64,000 nt of DNA. Origin: Nitrospirota bacterium. GTDB taxonomy: Bacteria; Nitrospirota; Thermodesulfovibrionia; Thermodesulfovibrionales; UBA6898. Each line of letters opens with the position of its first letter. Within the stretch, counting starts at the first letter, position 1. The notes under the pieces are model-generated. The model saw only the letters and a list, made by a program, of their open reading frames with translations, did no database searches and was not told the origin of the DNA. The translations under genes were made by a program, and so were the position numbers. The DNA is taken from assembly GCA_016235245.1 (NCBI GenBank), contig JACRLO010000021.1, positions 115,920 through 179,919 of the forward strand, given 5' to 3'. Below, one piece after another: positions 20,681 through 27,244 of this stretch.

Positions 20681-20901
20681 TTAAAGATAAGAATAACGAA
20701 GACGATCAGCGAGCCCTGAGCACCCATGTAGTAACCCATAGGAAAACCAAAAATAACGATCTTGTCCAGTTCAGGGGCAAAGAAAATTGCTACGTACGTG
20801 ACCACAAACCAGATAATCATGGTTATGGTCGTGAGTTTGATGTTGTAGCTCCAGTATTCCTGAAGCTTTTTTTTGTCTAATCCTGCTAATTCTTTTGCCA
20901 T
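20650..20901 (-). CDS. DUF4212 small subunit of the sodium:solute symporter
   Basis: From the ATG at 20901 the first ~75 residues are typical of the symporter small subunit: EYWSYNIKLTTITMIIWFVV, FFAPELDKIVIFGFPMGYYMGAQGSL and IVFVILIFNY, giving two helices. Beyond NY the same frame runs on to 20509 with a sequence that is an out-of-frame reading of the symporter. The real end is therefore uncertain: the subunit is either truncated or fused to the transporter by a frameshift. A good ribosome site (GGAGGAAC) precedes it. Confidence 0.75.
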
Positions 20902-20990
20902 TGTTCCTCCTTTGTAATTTGCTTAATGTTACATTCTCCCCTAAGCATGTTTCTAAAACACGTTCCCTGAACCACCTCCTTTTATTGCTG

Positions 20991-21659
20991 TTAAGGTTTT
21001 CCGATTCTCAGAAGGTCTCTGAGTGTCCTGACTCCAAGCTTTATAAGCATGGTAATAAAACGTTGAAAAAGCTGCGCCGTAACATAGGCGTCCATCAACG
21101 CATTGTGAGCTCCCTGAACCGGCACATGGAATTTTTTTGCAAGAGAAAAAAGGTCCTTGCTCTCCATGCCGTTAAAATAACTATTGCTTAAGTCACCCCT
21201 GTTCTGGCTCATCCATTCATGCATAACGCAGGTATCAACCGCAGGGTTCTTTAGAGGAGCGAAACCGATCCTCTTCATCTCCTTTGCAAGGAACCTCAGA
21301 TCAAGGGATATGAAATGTCCCACGATCATCGCTCCTTCACAAAAACTCAGAAAACCCTCCATGATCCCCTCAATGCCCGGTTTCTGCTCGGTCTCTGAGG
21401 GTGTGATCTCATGGATCACAATGCTTTTTGTGGTAAGCGCAGTACTGGGCCTTACCACTTCATAGAAAGGCCTGCTCAGTTCTATTTTGGTTCCGGTCAT
21501 CCGTAAGGCCCCGACAGAGACAATAGAATCTCTGCGGAAATCCAGACCGGTCAGCTCCGTATCCATCACCACATAGGGCGCAACATCAAGCGGCATGGAC
21601 ATATCCACTCCGGATGAGGCCAATAGACCTCCACCGAATTTTCTGAACAGGTTCAACAT
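20991..21659 (-). CDS. DnaQ-like 3'-5' exonuclease (DEDDh)
   Basis: A 222-aa protein with the DEDDh exonuclease motifs: MDTELTGLD (Exo I), GHFISLDLRFL (Exo II), and AHNALMDAYVT (Exo III with catalytic His and Asp). Exonucleases of this type recur beside cNMP/CBS/DUF294 and symporter genes in acetate-uptake loci; their substrate there is not established. The ATG overlaps the stop of the CBS gene by four bases, so the two are co-translated. Confidence 0.85.
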   Translation of the reverse strand: MLNLFRKFGGGLLASSGVDMSMPLDVAPYVVMDTELTGLDFRRDSIVSVGALRMTGTKIELSRPFYEVVRPSTALTTKSIVIHEITPSETEQKPGIEGIMEGFLSFCEGAMIVGHFISLDLRFLAKEMKRIGFAPLKNPAVDTCVMHEWMSQNRGDLSNSYFNGMESKDLFSLAKKFHVPVQGAHNALMDAYVTAQLFQRFITMLIKLGVRTLRDLLRIGKP

Positions 21660-23566
21660 CAGCCGCCCACCATCCCGGCCCGGTATATCTCTTCTATGCC
21701 GTCCTGTATCTTAAGGATGAGCTGGAAAGACTCCTTTAAGGACTTTTTCTCAAGATTGGAGAGGTTCAATGGATTAATGAAGTTGTCCAGCGGGACTTTC
21801 CTCTCCATCTGGTCAAGCTGATGATGTATCCTCAGCAGGTTAATAAATTCAAAGGCCTGCTCTATCTCCTCGCCAAGTTCGATCGCAATGGGATGCGATT
21901 CCATCATGGCATGAAGGCGCTCCATGCTTGAGGTTTCGTGGATGCCTGACTCAAGGGCGAACAGACGAATGAGATCGACAAGCGGTCCTATACCGCTCAT
22001 TTTGAGATTCAGCTGGTCCTTATGTTCACCGTCCTTATTTACCGTAAAAGACCTGAAGAAGCCCAGAGGAGGCCTGTTCTTCAGAATAAGACTTGCAATA
22101 CGCGCAAGGAACAGGTTCTGGTCCTTCAGATTATTGATAAGATATTCCCTCAATTCACCGGCAAGACTAAGATTGCCGTAAAGCCCCCTGAAGTCAAAAA
22201 AGATAACAGAGCGGAGCAGGGCTTCAGGGTTCGGGTGCTGTATCCAGTTCAGAAAATATTTTTTCCATATGCTGATCGGCTGGCACCACTGGGGATTTGA
22301 CGCCATATAATTGGCCTCACAGGGAGGAAAACCGCATTTTATCAGGCCATCACGCACAAAGACCGTAAATTCGGCGAAATACCTTTTTGCGGCCTCCTCC
22401 TGCTCAGGGGTCTTTGGGTCGGCATAAATGATCGCATTGTCCTGGTCTGTCTTAAAGGTCTGCTCTTTCCTGCCTTCGCTGCCGTAGGCAATCCAGCAGT
22501 AGGAGACGGGCGGGGCGCCGAACTTCTTTTCTGCGATCTCGAGCACTTTTTTCACAAGCCGGTCGTTCAGTTCACTGATGATCTTCGTGATGTTGCTGGC
22601 CTTTGCGCCTTCCTTCAGGAGAAGACCGATAATCCTGTTGAGCTTGTTGGCAAGGGGCTCAAGACCGTCAAGCGTATGCTGGTTTTCAATGTCCTTTGCA
22701 AAAGAGAGCGGGGAGGTCCCCTGAAGCAGCATAAGGTCGTGGTTCGTGATAACGCCCCTGAGCACGCCGTCCCTGACTACAAGGACATGATGGATATTGT
22801 ATTTGATCATCTTGAGCACTGCCTCAAAACAATAATCAGTAGCATCCACCCGTATGAGAGGCAGGCTCATGATATTCTTTACCCCATCAGTAATCGACCG
22901 GCCCTTTGCAACGACCTTTTCCCGCAGGTCACGGTCTGTAACAACCCCCCGGGGAAAATCGTTCTCATCGTAAATTACAAGAGAGCTCACCTTGTTCTGG
23001 CACATGACCTGGGCAGCCTCCTGTATGGTCGCGGTCTCCTTTACGGAAACGACATCCCTGATAGCAATGTCGCCGACCTGAGAAGTGAAGAGGATGCGGT
23101 CTGTGCCGCCATACATCATGCTCTTGTTATGCATTTCGCTGTATGTGCGGTCTATGTATTTGGTGAGGTGAGACTTAAGAAAGTATTCCGTAAAAACAGG
23201 CTGGCTGTTCATGATCTTCAGCGCAGTCTCTTTGTCGAGCAGGTAACAGATCGTATCGTCGACTGCCACGATATTCGCCCTGACCTTGTCCTTGCCGATG
23301 AGTGAGAGAAAACCAAAGGTATCACCCTCACCCCGGTAATCGATCACCACCTCTTCACCTTCCTCGGACGCGATAAAGACCTTGACCCCGCCCTTCTTAA
23401 TAATCCTGAGATGTTCGCTGGCAGGTTCGTTCTGTTTCATGATGACCATACCCTTCGGGTAATAGTCCATTGAGACATTTTGGGCAATGATTTTCAGTGA
23501 AACCTCATCGATAAATTGAAAAGGCGGCACCTTGCCGAGGAACTCCATTATCTCTTCGTGTATCAT
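21659..23566 (-). CDS. cNMP-binding/CBS-pair/DUF294 nucleotidyltransferase
   Basis: A 635-aa cytoplasmic regulatory protein. Residues ~1-135 are a cyclic-nucleotide-binding-type domain. Two CBS repeats follow (~150-275; VVTDRDLREK and GVITNHDLML). A DUF294 nucleotidyltransferase core has GSEGRKEQTFKTDQDNA (~365-385), and a helical DUF294_C region ends the protein. The GS and DxD residues needed for nucleotidyl transfer are present. GlnD-like uridylylation is a possible activity, but the target is unknown. It heads the symporter operon, with a sigma54-type promoter match ~275 bp upstream. Confidence 0.88.
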   Translation of the reverse strand: MIHEEIMEFLGKVPPFQFIDEVSLKIIAQNVSMDYYPKGMVIMKQNEPASEHLRIIKKGGVKVFIASEEGEEVVIDYRGEGDTFGFLSLIGKDKVRANIVAVDDTICYLLDKETALKIMNSQPVFTEYFLKSHLTKYIDRTYSEMHNKSMMYGGTDRILFTSQVGDIAIRDVVSVKETATIQEAAQVMCQNKVSSLVIYDENDFPRGVVTDRDLREKVVAKGRSITDGVKNIMSLPLIRVDATDYCFEAVLKMIKYNIHHVLVVRDGVLRGVITNHDLMLLQGTSPLSFAKDIENQHTLDGLEPLANKLNRIIGLLLKEGAKASNITKIISELNDRLVKKVLEIAEKKFGAPPVSYCWIAYGSEGRKEQTFKTDQDNAIIYADPKTPEQEEAAKRYFAEFTVFVRDGLIKCGFPPCEANYMASNPQWCQPISIWKKYFLNWIQHPNPEALLRSVIFFDFRGLYGNLSLAGELREYLINNLKDQNLFLARIASLILKNRPPLGFFRSFTVNKDGEHKDQLNLKMSGIGPLVDLIRLFALESGIHETSSMERLHAMMESHPIAIELGEEIEQAFEFINLLRIHHQLDQMERKVPLDNFINPLNLSNLEKKSLKESFQLILKIQDGIEEIYRAGMVGG

Positions 23567-24070
23567 CTATGGCAATCAGTGCAACTTGCATGCCTGTTAA
23601 GCGCATATGAGTGCAACTAAATGTTTTTAAATACTTTTTAAGGATATAGCAGATAAAGATAACGAACAAAAATAAAACAATACGCTACCAAAAGTATCAT
23701 TACATTAATTAATTTTAATTATACTTTTAAATCAATTAGTTAAATGGCAATACTTAAATTACTTAATGTAACATAATTAATTACATACGGTGACCATCTC
23801 ACTTTAATCGTTTAACATCAATAAGTTATATTATATTCACGGCAAAGCAATTGCCAATTAATTGAATTTGCCTGATAAGGCTGATTTTAGGATATTGTCA
23901 AACAATAAATATAGGGCAGAACTGGCATATACGCAGGAGGATACATTACAGAACAGAGAGATAAAAACTCCCGCTCTTGGGTAAATCAAACAGGGTGAGC
24001 AAAATGCGATATGGCTTTGAGCTGCAGCAAATACATAGCGGCGAGGCAGTAGTCAGGAAGAGAGTTGTCG
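23567..24070. other. AT-rich regulatory intergenic region
   Basis: No credible gene. It holds the sigma54-type promoter match (23841-23856), a dyad ATGTAA-N9-TTACAT at 23766-23786, and several TTAATTAAT runs. Binding sites for the upstream NtrC-type activator would be expected at about 23900-24050. A small plus-strand transcript ending at the 24071-24112 hairpin is possible. Confidence 0.45.
23841..23856 (-). promoter_or_regulatory. Sigma54 (-24/-12) promoter match
   Basis: The minus strand reads TGGCAATTGCTTTGCC: TGGCA at -24 and TTGC at -12, with the required ten bases between GG and GC. It points toward the CBS-exonuclease-symporter operon. A sigma54 activator gene lies less than 1 kb upstream. 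Confidence 0.55.
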
Positions 24071-24112
24071 AAATAAAGAGGGGGTACGGAAAACCGGACC
24101 CCCTCTTTATTT
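24071..24112. terminator. Bidirectional terminator
   Basis: Perfect 15-bp arms AAATAAAGAGGGGGT and ACCCCCTCTTTATTT around a 12-base spacer. The A/T ends give a T tract on both strands. On the minus strand it ends the lipoprotein gene at 24138. Confidence 0.9.
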
Positions 24113-24137
24113 CGATCGTTTGTCTAGTAATTCAGTA

Positions 24138-24476
24138 TTACTTTGCTACGGTAGCCAACCACGTATTCGCGCCCATATCATTTACGGTAGGTGAAAGCTT
24201 GTAGGTAACAACCTCTTTTTTCACACTGCCGTCAGCAGCAGTGACGGAATACTCGACCTTGATCGGCCACTCGCCTGTTGACAGCTTTGCGCCCTTCTCT
24301 AAAATCACGATGGGCAACTTCAGTGTTGCACCTTTCAGATCAGCTTCAACCGTTGCCTGAATAACCTTGATAGCATCTTCCTCTTTGGGCCCTTCCTGTT
24401 TCGCACAGCCAAACAGGGTAAAAGCAAAAACCGTTACAACCAAGAGCATCAATACTGCATACATTCTGTTTCTCAT
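24138..24476 (-). CDS. Small lipoprotein of unknown function
   Basis: A 112-aa protein with a lipoprotein signal peptide ending at the lipobox LFGC (Cys ~24), then a charged linker and a ~80-residue beta-rich domain (TGEWPIKVEYSVTAADGSVKK). Ribosome site AAGGAG and a TTGACA-N18-TATTAT promoter support the start. It lies between the sigma54 activator and the acetate operon but has its own promoter and terminator. Function unknown. Confidence 0.75.
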   Translation of the reverse strand: MRNRMYAVLMLLVVTVFAFTLFGCAKQEGPKEEDAIKVIQATVEADLKGATLKLPIVILEKGAKLSTGEWPIKVEYSVTAADGSVKKEVVTYKLSPTVNDMGANTWLATVAK

Positions 24477-24518
24477 ATCCGACTCCTTCTATTGGATTAA
24501 TAAAATTTCAAACTCTTA

Positions 24519-24548
24519 ATAATAGTATAATTAATTATTATTTGTCAA
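24519..24548 (-). promoter_or_regulatory. Sigma70-like promoter of the lipoprotein gene
   Basis: Minus strand TTGACA (24543-24548), 18 bases, TATTAT (24519-24524). It gives a leader of about 35 bases containing AAGGAG. Confidence 0.55.
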
Positions 24549-24608
24549 AAAGGGTCAGACAGAAAGGAAAAGAACGACTTATGCTGCGGAAGGGCAAAAA
24601 AACCGCCT

Positions 24609-25955
24609 CTACTTTCTGGATATTTCCCAGCGCTTTCTTTTTTCCCAAAGCGATTTCCTGGTTATTCCAAGCATAGAGGCAAGCTCCTGCTCATTATGCC
24701 TGCTCTGGTACACCGTTATAAATTCTTTCGTGTAATCTTCAATGGAGAGAGCCTTGTCGAGGGAACTCAAGATAAAATGATGGACATTTTTTACGCTCTC
24801 AGGCAGGTGCTCAGCGAGAAGTGCAGGCCCATCGGTGATCAGGACCGCCCTTTCGATGATATTCTGCAGCTCGCGAACATTGCCCGGCCAGTGATATTCA
24901 ACGAGAATCTTTGCAGCAGCATCGTCGATCCTGCGCACTTCCCTCCCAATTTCCTGGGCATATTTTTCTAAAAAGTGGCGGGCCAGGACAAGAATATCAT
25001 CTTTCCGCTCCCTCAGCGGAGGCAGTTCCAGTCTGATAACGTTGATCCGGTAGAAAAGGTCCTCCCGAAACGACCCCTCAGCAACCGTCTTTGCCAGATC
25101 GCGGTTTGTTGCGGTAATGAGTCTGATGTCGACTCTTTTGCTCTGAACACCGCCAAGCGGCCTGATCTCCCGGTCATCGATAACCCTCAGAAGCTTTGCC
25201 TGCAGCTGCTGACTAAGGTCTCCGATCTCATCCAGAAAGATCGTGCCGCCGTCAGCCTCTTCAAAAAGCCCCCGTTTATTCGATACCGCCCCGGTAAAAG
25301 CACCCTTCATATATCCAAAGAGTTCCGACTCAAGCAGGTTGTCAGGGATGGCACTGCAGTTGATAGGGATGAACGGTTTATCCTTGCGGGAACTGCTGTA
25401 ATGGATCGACCGGGCGAACAGTTCTTTGCCGGTTCCGGTATCGCCTAACAGAAGGACATTGCTTTTCGCATCGGCAAGTTTTTTAATCTCTTCGATCAGG
25501 GATAAGACAGTCTTGCTCTGACCGATTATATGTTCGAAATCATACCGCTGCCCGATCTGTTTTTTAAGGATGACGTTTTCCGTTCTGAGCGCCCGCTCCC
25601 GCAGGGCATTTTTCGATATGCGTTTAATCTCTTCATGGATAATAGGCTTAATAATATAGTCATATGCCCCACCCCGTAAGGCTTCAACCGCAGTTTCAAG
25701 GGAAGCAAAGGCGGTCATGACGATGATCAGCTGCTCAGGGTTCTGCTCCCTGCAGCGCTTCAGCAGTTCGATACCGTCGATTCCGGGCAGAATAATATCG
25801 GTAATGATAAGATCATAGGAGCGGTCCTCGAGAAAGCCGAGCGCTGACTCGGCATCAGGAGCCGCCTCAACATCATAACCCTCACGGATAAAGACGCGTT
25901 TAAGAGACTCGCGAAGCGTTTCCTCGTCTTCAACAAGCAGCAGCCGCTCAGCCAT
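24609..25955 (-). CDS. NtrC-family sigma54-dependent response regulator
   Basis: A 448-aa transcription factor. Receiver domain residues 1-120 have the acidic pocket VEDEE and phosphoacceptor D53 (ITDIILPG). The AAA+ domain has GDTGTGKE, the sigma54 contact loop GAFTGA, and DEIGDL. The C-terminal helix-turn-helix is ELASMLGITRKSLWEKRKRW. It should activate sigma54 promoters on phosphorylation. The likely partner is the symporter-histidine kinase two genes upstream, and a likely target is the promoter at 23841. Confidence 0.93.
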   Translation of the reverse strand: MAERLLLVEDEETLRESLKRVFIREGYDVEAAPDAESALGFLEDRSYDLIITDIILPGIDGIELLKRCREQNPEQLIIVMTAFASLETAVEALRGGAYDYIIKPIIHEEIKRISKNALRERALRTENVILKKQIGQRYDFEHIIGQSKTVLSLIEEIKKLADAKSNVLLLGDTGTGKELFARSIHYSSSRKDKPFIPINCSAIPDNLLESELFGYMKGAFTGAVSNKRGLFEEADGGTIFLDEIGDLSQQLQAKLLRVIDDREIRPLGGVQSKRVDIRLITATNRDLAKTVAEGSFREDLFYRINVIRLELPPLRERKDDILVLARHFLEKYAQEIGREVRRIDDAAAKILVEYHWPGNVRELQNIIERAVLITDGPALLAEHLPESVKNVHHFILSSLDKALSIEDYTKEFITVYQSRHNEQELASMLGITRKSLWEKRKRWEISRK

Positions 25956-25976
25956 TATTGATCACCAAACTCAGGA

Positions 25977-27209
25977 CTAAGCCAGAAGACCGAGTTTTTT
26001 TGCAAGAAGCTTGGTTGTCGAAGCCTGTATCAGTATTGTCATCATAATTGCAATAAACGTGACAGAGGCGATCATCTCGGAGCCGGGGGCTTTCATGCCG
26101 ACCAGCATGCCTGCAAGCGCAGCAGGTATGACTCCCGTTTCGCGCGTCCAGCACATAAAGAGCATCTCGTTCATGCTCCATTTCGCCCTTCTGTCAGGAA
26201 CCGCGCAGAGAAAGACCGTCACCGGCCTTGCAATAAGCATGAATACCGTAATGACAACAGCTCCTCCTGCCAGATATTTGTTCATCAGGGCGAAGTTGAC
26301 CTGGCTGCCAAGAAGGATAAAGATGAACATCCTCATGATAAACGCCGTGGTAAGGATGTATTCCTCCAGTTTCTCGTCCTCGCCCTCTTCAATCCTGAAA
26401 CCGAAGGCATCCTTGTTCCCAAGAACAATGCCAAAGACAAAGACAGCCATAAAACCGCTGGCATGAAGACCGTCAGCACCGAGATAAGAACCGATGACTG
26501 CCATCAGGGTTACCACCGGCGCATATTCTTCAAGGAATGCATATTTCTCATGCGCAATAAGCCAGGCAGCAGCATAGCCGAGAATACCGCCGGTCAGAAT
26601 GCCGAGGACCGATTCCTTGACGAGAGAAATCAGGGACCGCTGGAGCGAGAATTCCGAGGTACCCATGGCCACAGCAAGCACCGCAAACGTTACGATCGCG
26701 CCCATCGCGTCGTTAAAGGCAGACTCTGACATGACGGTCTGGGCCACACGATCTTTTATCTTTACCTGCTTGAAGATCGGGACCAGGGTTGCAGGGTCTG
26801 TTGAGGCAATGGTGGCGCCCAGAAGCAGTGCAACGATGACCGGTACGCCAAAGGCATAATATGCGGCAACCGCAGTTATGCCGCCGGTAATAATGACGCC
26901 GACCGTTGCAATCACGACAATCGTGATCCAGACCTCTTTCAGCACCCTGAGCCTCAGCGATGCACCCCCGTCAAAAAGGATGTAGCAGGAGCCGAAGATG
27001 AGGATGATCTGGTTCAGGACCGAATCGGCCTTGATGTCGATCACGCTGGTCATTTCAGGGCCAAGCACAATGCCGACCAGCAGAAAAATAACAATATCCG
27101 GCACTTTGATTTTCTGGGCAAGAAAACCACAGAATGCTCCAACGGCAAGAATAATACCGATTGACATAAGCGTCTGTTTTGCAATTTCAATTGTTGAAAC
27201 TGGTTCCAT
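25977..27209 (-). CDS. CPA-type cation:proton antiporter
   Basis: A 410-aa inner-membrane protein with about 12 helices. FLLVGIVLGPE and the TIASTDPATLVPI segment are the conserved unwound-helix and ion-site regions of CPA1/NhaP antiporters, and SAFNDAMGAI supplies the paired acidic site. It should exchange Na+ or K+ for H+. Its position between the sensor kinase and its response regulator suggests co-regulation with Na+-coupled organic-acid uptake, by inference. Confidence 0.85.
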   Translation of the reverse strand: MEPVSTIEIAKQTLMSIGIILAVGAFCGFLAQKIKVPDIVIFLLVGIVLGPEMTSVIDIKADSVLNQIILIFGSCYILFDGGASLRLRVLKEVWITIVVIATVGVIITGGITAVAAYYAFGVPVIVALLLGATIASTDPATLVPIFKQVKIKDRVAQTVMSESAFNDAMGAIVTFAVLAVAMGTSEFSLQRSLISLVKESVLGILTGGILGYAAAWLIAHEKYAFLEEYAPVVTLMAVIGSYLGADGLHASGFMAVFVFGIVLGNKDAFGFRIEEGEDEKLEEYILTTAFIMRMFIFILLGSQVNFALMNKYLAGGAVVITVFMLIARPVTVFLCAVPDRRAKWSMNEMLFMCWTRETGVIPAALAGMLVGMKAPGSEMIASVTFIAIMMTILIQASTTKLLAKKLGLLA

Positions 27210-27244
27210 CGTTACCCTCCTGGCAATACTATTTATCTATTTTT

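Noticed and set aside
20902..20990. Sigma54-like element upstream of the symporter small subunit
   Set aside because: TGGTT...GTG lacks the TTGC element and correct spacing; only the 23841 match meets the consensus.
22676..23305. Plus-strand 209-aa ORF
   Set aside because: Entirely antisense to the cNMP/CBS/DUF294 gene, with no motif and no ribosome site.
23977..24204. Plus-strand 75-aa ORF
   Set aside because: Starts at TTG without a ribosome site and runs straight through the strong terminator hairpin.
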